NCBI RefSeq assembly: GCF_018139145.2
Contig: NC_059500.1
Location: 52,942,663-53,006,662 of the forward strand
DNA length: 64,000 nt
Reading direction: 5' to 3'
Source of the DNA: Gymnogyps californianus
Lineage: Eukaryota; Chordata; Aves; Accipitriformes; Cathartidae
Within the stretch, counting starts at the first letter, position 1. Each line of letters opens with the position of its first letter. Made by a program: the position numbers and the translations under genes. This document shows positions 1 to 14,377 of the stretch, one piece after another. The notes under the pieces are model-generated. The model did no database searches, had not been told where the DNA came from, and was given only the letters and a program-made list of their open reading frames with translations.

Positions 1-2655
1 AACAAGCACAAGTAGGAGTCTGCTTGTTTCCAGATTTTATTTACACTGGTCTCCTGGTCTCCAACCCCATTTTCTACTTTCAGACTACTTACATATTTGT
101 CTTTTTGTCCTGAGATTCAAATAACTTGGAATTCTGACTGATATGATTCATCTTTGCTCAGGCTGTCTGCAAATACCTTCACTGATTGTAAATCTATGCA
201 ATTTCTCCTTGAATTCCTCTACATCCCATTACATATGTTGGCTCATGGTGAACTGGAAACTTCTTTAGTGAACTGCAGTCAGCTGGCTATTCAGTGTGCC
301 TAATACTAGATGTGTTCAGCAGTGCCTTTTTTATAGCAGCAGATATTCTCCACAGGTTTTGAGCCAAATCTTTCAACATACTTTTTTTTCCAATTTTTAG
401 ATGTGTTTGAACACTACATACATGTGGAGGCAACATAAAACCTTTGCCACTTAGGCTTACATATTAAAAAAAAATAATGAAGTAAAGTAGTAAAGAATGA
501 GGCTAGGTTACTAGTAAACATCTGCACCTCCTGACTAAATGTGTGTGCTGTAACTGAATCCTTTTCATACAGCTGGCTATGAAGAAATACCTCTGGAAAT
601 GTATACAGAAAAGGAAATACAGAAAAAGGAATAGAATGTATCTTCAGAGTGTTAGAAGAAAGAAATGATTTAGAAAAGGACTTCCAGATTCCTAGCAGTG
701 AGGATAAGTAAAACAGCTAACAGTGGAGGTGGTAAATGCACACCCATGTGGATTCTACTTTGGCTATCTTTCTGGAAGATACACCTTGGGGAAAAAATCT
801 CACACTACAGGAGATCAGATGAGACTGTCATTGTGTCCTTTCTGCCCTTTAAGTCTCTGAGAAAAGCTTTAGCAGCTAAAAAAGGCTCTGTGACGGCGAG
901 TGAGAATAAGAGATGTGGCTAATGGGCCCACAGCTGACTAAACTCTTGTTCTCCTGGAGCAGGCTGAATGCTTCCATTGCACAGCCACACTGATGAAAGG
1001 CTCAGAAATCCCCTGCAGCTTCTGAACTCCTGAGAACACAACACATTTAGCATTTTGTGCTATGGCCCCACCTGGGTTTCAGCTATAAAATGTCATACAG
1101 AATGCAGAGTCTGAAAACATGAAGGCATGAGTCTCTCAAAGGCTGACAGAGCTGTCAATAGAACCTACGGTACAAACTCAGATATAATATTTGACATTTA
1201 CCTAGATCATTTCAGAGTATGACATTAACATGTGCATCTGTGTGTGAATTTGAGCCTGGTCACTGAAAAAAGAAAGAAAAAGCAAAAAAGGTTTCCTGAT
1301 ATCCCTATGAATTCCAGACATTCTTTAATTAAATTTTTAAAAGGCAAGAAGTACAAAGTAAAACTGGAGCAGTTCTGCTCAAATAGCTGGTTTTAATAAT
1401 ACAGCTGGGTATCTTTTTTACACACCTTTACAAGGTGGTGTATTACATTCTTCAGAACCAGCTGGAAAACTAAGATTAAGCCTGAAACACTTCAGAATTA
1501 GCAAATACCTTACTGGAACTGATAATTCTGCCCTTTAAAAGCAGAACAACCTGACGGTCTTTTCCAATGGAAGGGAAATGACTTCCAAGCACTTCACTAT
1601 ATCCTGGATTTTGGCTGCTTTTTGAAAACACACAACATAAATTCAGCTCAGGGAATGATTTCTTGGATTCTTGCCAAATTACCAGGTCATTTAAATTGAT
1701 GCTGTATGCTCTTGCACACTTAAAATTATTTACGCTAGTTTTATAATTTCTTCAATCTGTTCTCTAGCACTAACACAGTGGATAACCATTTACTCCAGAA
1801 AATCAACATCTTTCCTTTATTTCCTTTTTGTGGAGAGAATGTTATCAAGCATCAGTGTAGCTGTGGTGAGGTTTCAGAGGATGTTTCATTTACAATGCAA
1901 GCAGCTTGATTCTTTTTATTTTGAACACTGTATTTGTTCCTGTTAATTCCCTTCCCTTTCATTTTTCTCTTTTGAGTTCTGCCCATACTGCTTTGTAACT
2001 AGCTTTCCAGGCTTCTGAGGCCTGAGCATTTAGTAGTTCACATTTGGGAGCTGGTGAATGGCCCATTTTGCTGGCTGAGGTACATAATGCTTGTAGCAGT
2101 ACGGGCAATTGTGATTGATCAGAATTAACTAGTTTGTATGAGCCTCAGCAAATGTCAATCAAAATCGCTTTGGTCACTTTAGTATTGGTTAAGACTGTAG
2201 ATAGCTAGATGGAAATAATTTTATAATCATTAACTTTGCATGGTAGACACAAGGGGAATGGCTTGAGGAGATAGCCTAAGAAGTTAAATGTGGAACTTTA
2301 CTGCTTTTACTATGTTGTCTAATTGCCTAGCTGCACGCCATCTGTTCCTCTTCCTCCCTCCAGGCAAAAGGGCATTACAGCAGAGCCAGCAGTAGGAAAA
2401 GGTAGAAATGGAATCCTATACAGAAAATAGCAAGAAAAGCAATTGTAAATGTCAGCAACCAAACACAAATCTATTTTGGGTTGTAAATTAGCACGAGTAG
2501 AGATCTGCTTCTCTCAGTCTCAAATCCTTTTGGTTCTGGGTAAAACACACAAGAGTAATATGGCAGTCCTAGGTTCAGACTCCAGAGGTTCTGGTGCCAC
2601 ATAGTCAATGGTAGATCTTCCATTGATTTCAAAAGAGTCAAGAGTCAAAAGAGTC

Positions 2656-2675
2656 AATAAACTCTTGAGTTTATT
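2656..2675. repeat. Short perfect inverted repeat
   Basis: Arms AATAAACTC and GAGTTTATT are separated by two T residues. Just upstream AAAAGAGTC is repeated directly. It could form a small hairpin, but 9-bp arms occur by chance in 64 kb, so no function is proposed. Confidence 0.5.
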
Positions 2676-4379
2676 CTTGTCTCCACTGAACAGTTCTCAT
2701 GAGACCTTAAACTGATCATTCAAGTTCACTGAAACTCCTTATCATTATAAAAAAAGTGCTTGGGAAGCTTTCCGACCCTGAGTGTTTATTGGTAGTTCTG
2801 CTTGATAAGTGTTTGTCAGTGCCTGAGGTCCTTCCATGGAGAGTACACAGTCTTATTCCTGAAGAGTCTCTCGTTCCCAGGTGCTTTGGTCATGTCAGCT
2901 TCTCTTTTCTTCCTCCTTGCCTCCACTGCAGCTGCCCTTCTTCCTACTCTTTCAGAGACCAGGAAGAATCAGGAACCCTCGTCTCAAGTGTTTATTTTAT
3001 AGTGAAATCCTGCATCTTTGTGCTATTCCTGATCTTGACCTGTCTCTGCCTATGCTCCTGCAGCACAGAGATACTGCAGGTGACTACTGTAATAACTTGT
3101 TGATTTATTTTTAATAAAATTATGTTTGCGTTGTGCTTATCTGCAGCTGGTTGAAAGTAGAAGCTTGCTGGGGACATGCGGATCTTCATGGTAGCCATGA
3201 ACACAAGCCTCAGACCATAGTGGAGCAAGATAAAAGTTCAGGAAGAAAAAGCAAGAGGTGCTAAAGTAACTTGGTTAGTTTTGGTGAGCAGCAGTGGTGT
3301 TCACCTATCCAAAAATGTTCCCTAGCATGCCAGGGCCCATGCTTTCCTCCCACCATTTCACTTGAGAATTGCCATGGGGATATTCTTTTATACAGATCAT
3401 GTTGCCTTGATTTAACTGCACTTAAAAGAAAAATAAGGCATTGTAAAAACAGTCTTGGTCCGTGAAGGTATGGCGAGTAATTGTCCTCCATTTTTCTGAC
3501 AGGGTTGGATGCTGATCTATGGTTCCCATGGGTGCTAGGCTATTGAGCTATCTCTAAAGCCCCAAGAGGATATTGTGAGCTTGGCTGAAGGGTATTAGTC
3601 AAGAGATCCGCTTCATCTATGTGCTTTTCTCATGTCTAGTAAGAATCTGAGAGTAAAACCTGTTAGTTCCTCCAAGGTCAGCAGTAAGGATTGCTATACA
3701 TTGATCTCAAGCATGGTTGGCACTGTAGACCCAAAGCGGTTTTTATAATTCCAGATTTTTCCCATTAATGAAAAACTAAGGTGATTCTTACTCAAATTGG
3801 GAATGTCTCCATTCTTGCTCAGCTGAGCTAAGTATTTAAAACAACTTTAACAATCAGAAAATAAAAGTAGCCAAAAGTTAATTCTCAGCAAGAAATTACT
3901 TCTGTTGAGTAATGTTATGCCTGCAATTCACATACATATTTCAACTTGTTAAAAATAGGCTGTATAAAATTGAAGTCAAATGGCAAATTTCTAAATATAT
4001 TAACAAATATTCCACATGTTCTCACAACTGAAAGCATATCTTACTGATATTAATTTTTAATTTGGTAACTTAGGTCCTGGCACAGTATGATTCTTAAAAA
4101 GAAATTCACCACATTTCAAGGAACTTTTTGACATATCATGACAATATCCTATCCTTAAGTCATCTTCTTCACTTTCTTCCCCACCTGTAAACTGATTGTG
4201 AACTTTGATGAAATAATTATTGTTACTAACTTTCCCAGCAGCATAATTACAGATCTCACTGTGCAAATACAAGGGTCTTCTTTAGAAGAAATGAGATTTC
4301 TTTTCTCTTAGCTATTGAGGAAAAAAAATGCTTGAAATATTTAAAAATAAGTTATAATTTACTTCCATAGATGTAGAGG

Positions 4380-4441
4380 GATGCATGCATACACATATGT
4401 ACATACACATATCCATAAATATGTGTGCATATGTATATATT
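4380..4441. repeat. Degenerate CA/TG/TA simple repeat
   Basis: About 60 bp of alternating purine-pyrimidine sequence built from ATGCATGC, ACACATATG, ACATACACATAT and ATGTGTGCATATGTATATAT. This is an impure microsatellite, possibly prone to slippage or Z-DNA formation. Confidence 0.7.
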
Positions 4442-7400
4442 CTCCTTTATATTTCTTTTTAGGCACAACATAAAGAGCCCAGTGAACACGTAGCAGCAAA
4501 AAGTCCATAACTGGGAGGATATATTTTTATGAGCAGTTTGTGTAATTCATTTAATGGCCCAACAGAAAGTGCCACAAATCTTACGTCCAGACAAGCTGAT
4601 AGGCCCTGGAGGTTCACATTATCTGAGTGAAGCTCAACTTTAAAGTAAACATCCTAACCTTTTTCTTTTCTCCTCATGTTGTGTAATTTTCCGTGGGTCA
4701 CTCAGTTCCCTTCATTCCCCCAGAGGTCCCCAGAACTCTCCCTGTGCCACTACCAGTTCTGGGAAGCTGGCAAGGAGTTATTATATCCTTGTACATTCAC
4801 AAAAGACTCAGAGTTTCCATGCCCCAAATGTCAGTGAGATAATCTGCTCAGTTTTCCCCTGGAGATTTACAGAGAAAGGGTACCAAAATGTAAAAGTAAA
4901 AGCACTACATGGTAGAAGCTGATGTGAATACCATGGGAAGAACTGTTAGGGTGGTGCTGACATTTAAATTTTGAGATTATCTGGATCTAGAGAAGGGTAG
5001 CAATTTGCAACTCCCTCTGACTCCTGACATAAAGATAACAAAACGAAAACAGTCACAGAACTGGTTTCTAAGGGTTTGCCACCACTGGGAGTTACCTCGC
5101 AGCATAAAGATAAATGAGCCATCAATATGATCCTAGGATGGTTCCAAACAATGGCACTGGTTTTTGACATTGCAGACCCTTGAAGTGCTATGGCCACATT
5201 ACCTCTGCTATTTGGGCTAGCTTTAAAGAATTTCTACTGTGAGGTAGACTATAGATACGATAATCTACTATGAAGGTACACTATAACTTCCTCAGCAGTT
5301 CTGTGCCCTCCAAGAGTCTTTGAAATCTTTTTGAGTGTATGATTTTGTTTACCTTCCTTCTTTAGGATGTGGGTAACAACCATAGTTCACCCATCAGTTC
5401 TCCTTAGCTCACTGCCTTTATTTCTATTCTTCTTCATTATGTTACCTGTGTAAAATTCACCCAGTCTTCTAAGCATCCTCTTTTAACCCTTGAGTCTTTT
5501 GAGCTGCGAACTCAAGGTTTTTAGAATTTAGACTGCCCAGAGGCAAATGTTCATTCAAATTAATGGTCTTCCTCATAATATTTCATCTTCCCCGCCTTCT
5601 GCTTACCCCACTGGATGGCCTTTCTATCACAGATACATGATTCCAGAACTGGAAAATCTGAAGAGCTATCACAGTTGCTTAAACTCATTAGCATTGCACA
5701 ATAAAGTAGCTGAAAGTGACTGTCTCAGTATTCTAGGTATACTGACACAGCAGCTTTCTAAATATGCCATATTGGTGTAACATTAGTTATAAAATTAATG
5801 ACATAATTTCAAAACTGCTGAGTCAGAGAACAGTAATGTCGGAATTTTTCCTTGTTTTTTACATTTAAGAAGAAATCATTTGATTTTCCATTCTGGTCTC
5901 TTTTCTGCTTTCCACTGGTGGAATCTGACCCAATGATCCACAACTCAAGCTGCAAATTGCTGCTCAATGTAAGTTAAAGAGCCCAAGGACAGGACCCATC
6001 TCATCTAGCTGTATATTTCTATAGAGTAGACATAGATGTCTGAGCTACTCTCCTAAACTCCCTTTTCAATTAATGAAGTTCTCTTCACTTAGAAGTGCCT
6101 TCATAGGCACTTTTCAGGCTTGATTGATCTGGCTTATTTTAGACATCTACTTTCGGATGAGATTAATCTTATCCTGGACACCACCAGCTATTTTGATTAG
6201 ATTGTCATAGGTTAGACAGGAAGTCCACAGTGACTAACTCAGATTAAACATCTCCATTTAGGCAGATGATTCACATTCTGAGAGATGAAGAATAAGCTGT
6301 TCAGATATTTTTTGTCCACCTTGTTTGTTTCTTAAGCTTGCTGTTACAAATGTCTTTTCTCTTTCATAGGTCTTCCATGTGAGATATTGTCTTGTAGACA
6401 TGTTTGCTGAAGGCAGCTGATCACTTAAACCTCTGAATTGACTGAGTTCTTCAGACTACATAACATTTTTTTTTATTTCTGATGTATGCAAACTTTTGTC
6501 AGATTGCATTGTCCAAGTGATTGTTTATTTCAATGAGTTTTCTGTGTATATTTTTGGTAAATTCTTTGAAGTTGTCAGTGAGTCTAAACATATTTATCCA
6601 TCTTTTTTGACAATGTTAATTTAGGTAACTTCTCACAACTGTTAGAGGGCAGAAGAAATAGTTACTATTTTTAAGCAAATGAAGAAAAATTGGTTTTAGA
6701 GGAATAGCTAAAATAAACCCTAGAGATGTTTTGGGAAATTTGATAGTGATTCATCTGTTAGTACTGTTATCTTGCTTTAAGAAAGGTGCAGACTTTCTGC
6801 ATGGCAATATGACAACATGAGCTTGGCATTATGTCTAAGTTGAAAGTTTGATAGATAGGCTTTTCAGGTAAACCTGTGTATCTAGAACGTAGGAAAATGC
6901 TTCTGATTCAGAAGAACTTGGACAAGCTGGAGAAGCAGGCAGACAGGAATGACACATGGAGAGAACAGGGAAAAAAAAGAGAGAGATTATGTTTAGGGTT
7001 CATATATTTGACATACTGACTTTGCCTTGAATAAAGGACAGGCTTTTTATTCAATATTCAGGTCTAAAGGTTTGTGGATCAGGTGAGAAATCCATTTCCT
7101 TTTTCTTCCTTACACCACGTTAAATATGAACTACTGTAAGTAAGTGCTTCAAACAAAACTCCAATGGAACAAGTGCAAACAGACAAAATAACAAAAGATT
7201 TTACACTCTAACCCCTATTTAGCATAAGAATAGCTTAAGAATGGCTATGTTACACTTCTCAGCCTGGAAGACCCGAGTGTATACATGTACATGCATATGC
7301 TGGCTATTCAAGAGAATTAAGAAGAGTAAGGACAGGATCAGGAACTGTCATCTGGATAGTAATACTGAAAGTACCTAAAACAACTGTAAGGAGATGTGTT

Positions 7401-10400
7401 TCTAACTGAATTTTCCCCGTTTTCTAGATGGTGTTCTGTCTAGCATAGTAATTCTTAGGCAGAAGTCCAAACATGCAGTTCAGTCAGTCTCACAACTCTT
7501 CTCTGAAGGTTTGGCTATAAAACCGGCTGTAATACAGCTTCAAACACCATCATTATCTTTATTGACCTAAAATACAGCACATAACTCCTTGGATTTTTGA
7601 GACACATTTTAACTTATTTTATTGCTGACCCAGACTTTTAATAAGTCGGTACAAGTGCCCATTTTCAATTTCTGCTAGTGCAATTTCTGTGATTTCATAT
7701 AGAGCCATGGTATCTTTAAGTCTTATAAATGCACAGATTTACGGAAATCTAGTCCATTGTAAATGAAATGAAAATAGTGCTTGCTAGTTGCAGCCCATGG
7801 GAATTCAAACTTCAAACTCATTGTGACCTGCCTGTAAAAGCCTATCTTGATGTTTTAAATAGAGAGGGTGGGATCAGGTTCCCCAAATTGTCTCAGTTAG
7901 CCTGCTGGTTTAAACTGATAACAGAAATTAAATCTGCTAACAGCAGATTTATATATTCCTGGGCCAAATCCTGATGATTTTACTTGATTTATTTCTGTTC
8001 AAGTGAAACCCTGCGGAAATGAATGTGAATTTGGCTAGATGATGATTGGACTAGGCAGAGCAAGTGGTTGAACCAACATCTTTCAAGAATTTAGGGGGTT
8101 GGTTTGATTTTTTTTTGCTTATGTAGAAGAAAAAGATATCAACACACTCTTTTCCTTCACATACTGCTTGGTTTTTGCTGTACTGTTATGAAGGTCAATG
8201 TCACATAAACACCTCTTGCCCCTCCAGTGACACAATAGCTAACTATATGTCATGAGTGAAACAAGCAATAGCTCTTTGAAGTGCTCAAGTTGCTTCTCAA
8301 TTAGGAATATGTGAGGGGATACCACAGCAGAGTATATGTCTTCTCTTCCTCCTCATCATGCCAAGTTTGCTTTCAAGTACCATGCATTATTCCTCAGAAA
8401 GATATTAGAGTACATTTAAAGTAGTTCCATTAGTGTCAGAATGAATTACTATGTAGTGCTCAGATTTCCACCATCGGATGCCTGTGCTCAAAATTGTGAA
8501 AAAAGCGATGATGCCATTACACTTCCTCATTCCATTCTCTTTTCCTTTCACCACCTCTTATTTTCAGTTCAGTTTTGGTCATTTCATTTTGTTAGGATTT
8601 CTCATATGGATTCTAACTGACTCCTTAACTTGCAGATGGTGAGAGCGACCAGTTCAGGAGTTCATCAGGGGGAAATCTACTGTCACTGGAAGTTTGTGGC
8701 AAACCTCCTGATGTCTTTCCTGCACACTGAAGATAATGAGAAATGACGGGCCGTGCACCACTCAGATCTCCTTACTTCTTATCACCAGTAAGCATGTGCA
8801 AAGCAAGCTGGAAACCATACTGTGCGCTTTTGGTGGGGGGTGTAGCATTTTATGTTTTTTCCTTTGGCTATACTCTGAACACTGTTTTAAGAATATACAT
8901 GAGAAGTGGTGGTAAACTAAGGATATAAAAAAATATCTTATAAGAGTTTTCCTTTATTCAAATCTCTTGCCATCTCTGTGTCAGACAGACTCCCAGGGCA
9001 GTAGGGTGCCAAAAGAAAACATGTCTGAAAGTCCAAATTGTTCCTGAAGCTCTGAGGAGCATGGCAGGGGGCCTGCAACTGACCATGGAAACAGTGACTG
9101 CCCAGGGAATATGCTTTACCTGCCCCTCCAACTAAGGAAAGATGGTGCAGTTGCAGCTCTTGCATTCTCACTTAGGCTGAACTGAGGCTTTCTTGATGGA
9201 GCCACATGTTCATTGAAGTTAATGGCATTAACTAAATGGGGTTAAATTTCTTCCTTTTTCATCTCTCAAAACACCTGTGCAAGACCAGACACAGTTTAGT
9301 GCTTATTACTGAGAGCTTATTTTCTGGGAAAAGACCAAGATACAGAGTAAAAAGAAACCTAAAACTGATACTCAGATTATTTTTAGACTTCTTTTTCCAC
9401 AGATTTCTTTAGCTCCAATTTCAATTTAGATGCTAATCTCATTTTTGCTTTTTGGGGGAGCGTGAATTGAAACCTGTGTGATTTGAAGCATAACATAAGG
9501 GCGCACTTATATTAAGCTCCTATTATAGAGTGGATCATATCAACATAAACAGCAGTTATCAGGGTCTTAGGAAAGTGCTGCAGGAACATTTCACATGACA
9601 CTTTAAAGAAAGACTCTAGATGGGGGAAGAGCCTGGTTTCTTTTGCTTGAGCTCCAGTAAGCTGCCACTGCAAAACAGAAAAAGGGAGGGAAAAAGAGTA
9701 AAAGCAAAACAAAGAAACCAAAATGAATGGAGTAAATGAGTTACTGCTCTAAAATGGAAGATAAAAGAGAAGAGCCTGCCAGATATAAGATAAGGTAAAA
9801 TCTTGCTTTTTAGATAGATCAAAGTAAATCCCAATTAATTCCAGTGTTTTCTGCAAGTTCTTTTGGATTTGCACTAGTCTAAGTAACAGATGGAATTAGT
9901 CAGGCTTTACATCAGTTGCACTGAGAGCAGAATTTGTCTTGGTATCACTGCAAGAGAGTGGGCTTTCTTTCAGTGCACAGAATCTTCCTATTGATACTAC
10001 GTTTTTTTCCCTTTTTTTCCCTAGCTCCTCTCATACTAGTTTTAAATTTCCTTTATTCACAGCCTTTCCTATTCTCCCCCAATTTATGTAAAAAAGGTTC
10101 TGAAACATGCTTCATTACCAGTTTTCACTCCTACATTTTAGATTTATTTTTACAAACCTCCTACCTTTGCAGTAAACCTTCTCAACACTGATCCCACTAT
10201 ACCAATATCTGCTGCCTCCTATACCTTAGGCACTCACGCTGTCTTACCAAACCCTGTTTGTTCTTTTACTTGAACAAATATGCTATTCCACTGCAACCAG
10301 CACATGAGTTCTTCCCTTATACCGCCTTTACTGACTTCTTAATGCAGCTATTATCTCAGTTTTCTCAATAAATTTTTCAGTAGTCTTTCCATCGTAAGTG

Positions 10401-12256
10401 AACTTGTGCTGTATTTCCAAGAGCATCTCAAACTCATCATGTTGTCTTTTTGGTCGTATTTTCACCAAGAGGTCACACTGCCAAGTGAAATACCATTTTC
10501 TGTCAGAAAGCTCTCCCTATCCAGCAGAGATGCCATGACACAAATGAAAAAATCTTCTTAAACTTTGCTCCCTATATCTTCCTATTAACCCTGTCTTACC
10601 TAAACTACACAACAGCTTAGTCATTTGGCAAGCATCACTAAGAGATTGCCCATGAAAACCTAACATTATTTGTGAAGGGGTTTACACACAGCATGCGCAG
10701 ACAATAAAGCTTGTGAATTCAAAGAAAGCGCCCTGGCCTGTGCACCTCAGGTGCTGCTCCAATCTATGTAGAGGTCTAGCACGAGGCTGATGCAAACATT
10801 ACAACCCTCTCCATCCCCTAAGAATGACTATTATTTCTAGTTGGAAAGCATAGCTTTGTAGTTACGGAGTAGAACAGGGAGTCAAAAGCAGGTTGCTCTT
10901 CACAGATATTCCACTGGCTCCTTCTTGGACAATGAATGAATTATTTTCCTTTTCTGTGCTTCAGTTTCTTTGCCTGTAAAATGGATTCTGAATATTTTCA
11001 TGGTTAGTCTTCCATATTTATGGCATGAATGGCTTGTGTACAGAGACTGCAGTGAGATTTAATCAGGTACATGCATTAGCATATAGGGGAAAAGCCTATT
11101 GTTCACCTTCAGAAAAAATGTATTTTCTTATGCAGAGTGTATGTTGTTTTATTCAAGGCATAAATACACACCATTTCAGTAACTATTCTGTCATTTGAGT
11201 CTATACCCACAGCAATCACACCAACCAATAGAAAAGGAATTGCCACAGTCTGCCTCTGTCCTTACTTTAACTGATCAGAAATTGTATTTGCACCTTCTAA
11301 ACCACTTTAACTTTCCATCTGCATGTAGTTTTGGTTATTTTTCCCTGGGTAAAACTATTACATTGTACAGTACTTGTATTTTTTATAAAGAACAAGCACA
11401 ATTACATTAAAAAAAAACCAAACCAGAGATATTGGGTCTGGTAAGGCAGGGAAATTACTAACTACGACTTTTGATAATACCTGCTCCTGCTGTGTCCCTA
11501 GCAGTCTTTTGCATGTCCAAAGCTATGTGCACAGGGCAAAGTGAAGATGTGATGGTAGTATGTGTCAGGATTTGGGTGGAACAACAAGAGTGAAGATGAG
11601 ATGGCACATGCTTCAGCACGCGTTAGCAGGCAGGATTTGTACCCTGGCTCCATGAAGTGTTTGAATGCTGCCTGTAGCTTTTCCGGGAGCTCATGGTTTT
11701 ATTCTTCCACTGCTATTTGTAAACCAGAACACTCTGCAGGGAGGCCTTCGGCAACAGCAAGAACCTGCCCAAAGAGACAAATACAGACCTGAAGGGATAC
11801 AGAATGAATATAGGAATACACAGTGGGTTTAGCACTTTGTTACGCAGTCCAGTTAAAGCGAGGTTCAGAGAGAAACTCCTGATTCTCCAGGTTTCACCTT
11901 TTAGATAACTGTGGATATGTAACTGGGATTCCCCCTCCTTAATTCACTCTGATGTGCGTTTCCACAGCCTGGGGTGCTGGTACAGCGTTGTGGCATGTTC
12001 CAAACAGACAAGGTAACTATGCTGTGTGCCCTGCTGAGTCCCAGGAACATCTTAGTTCAATTCAATGAATTCACACAAATCATCTCCCTGGGCCTTGTAA
12101 TGAACATATAGACATAAACTATAGCACATAAACTGTGAAGTTTTTTGAACTAGCAATGACTGGATGATATGCTTTTTTCTCAGTAAAATTTGCGCTTTTT
12201 TACAAATTCTCGATTAACTATTTTTCCTATGTGGGTTTTTTTTTTTCTGTATTTAG

Positions 12257-12544
12257 ATTTGGCTAAGAACAAATGGCAAAACAGACTCTTCTTATAGTGG
12301 TTTTGTCCTGACTGACTCCAAGGAGCACTGGAAAGATAGTAAGGCCATTCGTGTGAATTTTAAAACAGTGTCTTCATCTGAAACAGATAACCCTATTTTG
12401 AAAAGCTGTCTAATCCAAACCAACAAACTCAAGGGAGACTCCATCAACATGAGTAAGAACATCTACGTAACTCCTGTAGAAGTCAAGAAAGACATGCACA
12501 TTTTCATCCAAGGAAAATCTTGCTGTATTGAACCACATTTTAAG
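12257..12544 (+). CDS. Candidate internal coding exon, unidentified protein
   Basis: A stop-free reading frame begins directly after a good 3' splice-site signal: a long T-rich tract ending CTGTATTTAG at 12256, with the in-frame stop TAG being the splice AG itself. The frame starts IWLRTNGKTDSSYSGFVLTD and runs open to 12661. A possible 5' splice site (AAG before GTGACA) at 12544/12545 would give a 288-bp exon of exactly 96 codons, phase 0 at both ends. The predicted segment is hydrophilic and Ser/Lys-rich, with a paired cysteine (KSCCIEPHF) near its end. I recognise no family, and no partner exon could be placed in the window. It could be one exon of a large gene, a decayed exon, or a chance open frame: a frame of about 135 codons is uncommon but not rare across six frames of 64 kb. 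Confidence 0.3.
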
Positions 12545-14315
12545 GTGACATTCATGTATTTGTTGCTAATGCAACAAATGTTGCTAATGCTCTGGAGCTG
12601 TAGGAAGCTCTGGGATTTGCCTTGGCCTGAAATGAATTTACATGGAAAAAATGTTTACTGAGGAACAGGAAACCTCTTGGATGTTTGATTTAGACAAATG
12701 TTCCAGAAAGTAAGCATTTAATAAACATGTTCTTTATAGAAAAGGCTGTGGAAGAAACTTCATGTAGCTTCTAAAAGTCCTCACACAGTTTTGGAAAACA
12801 CAAGCAGGGCAGAGAATTGAGGAGAGGCCATGCTAACCGCACTTTCCAGAAATACCTTGACCCCAGAGGACACTAGCAACTAAAATTGCTTCAGGCAACT
12901 GTATGTGAGGGAGAAATTTCAGTGCATGATAACACCCTCAATGCTGGACAGTCAGTCAGCACAGCAGTAGCTTCTTGATTTTCCTGAAATACCCCTGCTA
13001 CACAAGGGTGTGCTACACACAGACTTGCTAACATCTTCTACCTTTTGCTTCCCATAAAGGAACCTAAAACACCTACAAGTTCCCTGATGCCATTGTCAGA
13101 AAGGAGCCTTTTGCAAAGGATTCTTGCCTCTTTACTCATTTTCTTCATCTCACTGTCCCGTTTGTCAAGTAGGAATAGAAAAGGTATTTAATTTTTTTCG
13201 TATGTTTACTAGTGCTAATAGAGCTGAAGCAATTAAAGCAAATTTTGGAGGATGACAGATCTTTCTAATCCTTTTAAACAGGAGGAAAGGCACAAATTAT
13301 TATTTTCTATATGACATATGGATGGCATATATTAATTGCCTCATTCCTACTCTAGTCAAAAACCTCATCTATGTTAGAAGAATCATCTACAATTCAAAAC
13401 AAGTATCAATAACAACAAAGCTACACAGCTTTTAGCAGCAAGCAAAGAGCAAGGTAACCTGTGTTCAGTATGACCACACAAACATTTGCTGCATGTGTTC
13501 AGCAGCAAGCAGAGCAATAGACTTCTGGCTCAGTTCTGGGCCCAGTTTTGATCTTGATCACATTAGGTTGTGCTTTCTGTTGTTATTCAGGATGGTACCC
13601 ACATTTAATTAGCTGTCTCCTTTAACAATAAGATGAAAGTTGCAGGACTGTCTGATTACTTCAATGACATTCCCATTTGATGACCGGCACTTTTATGAAA
13701 TTGAACCTCATTAAATCAAAGGTCCTTTTCTATGTTACATTGTTACATATCCACTCCCTTCCCTGCAGGCACTTTCATTTGATGTTACTTTTATTCCATT
13801 TTAATGCACTGTGAGTGTCATAGTAGTCCTGCTACTTGACATTATTTTTGACAAAGTTCCATTTTATCATTTACAAATTCTTAGTGTATTAAAAACTCCA
13901 GTTGATTGAACATTCCAAAGGGAAAAAGGCAAGTAAAAGTGAAGAGGGTGAGAAGATGAGATACAGAAATCCTGACACTCATGTTTATTTCACAGGTTAA
14001 TTATTGCAAGTAATTTGATTTCCAAGGCTTTATGAGGTCAGTTGTATTTGCTGCAATTTATTTAGAACATAAGTGCCAGATTTCAAACAGGCATCAGCCC
14101 TGCCTAACATATTACTTACAGCCTCAATTTTTTATATTTCACGTGATAAATATTTTGATGCAAAGTCCTGTATTTTATTTAAAATGATCCTTTTACAGAG
14201 ACTATTCTTGCTTGTTTTATCTGACACTATTGCCCAAACACATCTTAAGTGGCTGTCCAAATAATTAGGCTGAGAAGAATTATCACTCAGTTTTTAAGTA
14301 TCACACAGCAGTAAA
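12545..14315. other. Unique noncoding DNA
   Basis: No gene or mobile element recognised. A small direct repeat (TTGTTGCTAATG then TGTTGCTAATG) lies at about 12559-12590. The rest is AT-rich sequence with frequent stops in every frame. Confidence 0.55.
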
Positions 14316-14377
14316 ATTGCTGAGGTTGGGAGGTACCTCAACAGATCATCTAGCCCAACCTTCCTGCTCAAGCAGGG

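Larger units (their letters stand above)
1..12256. other. AT-rich unique noncoding DNA
   Basis: No gene, RNA gene or mobile element could be recognised in this stretch. Open frames are short (under about 120 codons), start at arbitrary places and show no family motif. A pyrimidine-rich patch at about 2880-2970 and A/T runs account for the longer ones. Base composition is AT-rich and CpG-poor, as expected for intergenic or intronic bird DNA. The only local structures are listed separately: a small inverted repeat near 2656 and an alternating purine-pyrimidine patch near 4380. Confidence 0.6.

Noticed and set aside
2892..3002. A 36-residue frame beginning MSASLFFLLASTAAALL that looks like a signal peptide
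   Set aside because: It comes from a pyrimidine-rich patch, has no continuing mature protein, no splice signal that extends it and no cysteine pattern. Hydrophobic leaders arise easily from such tracts.
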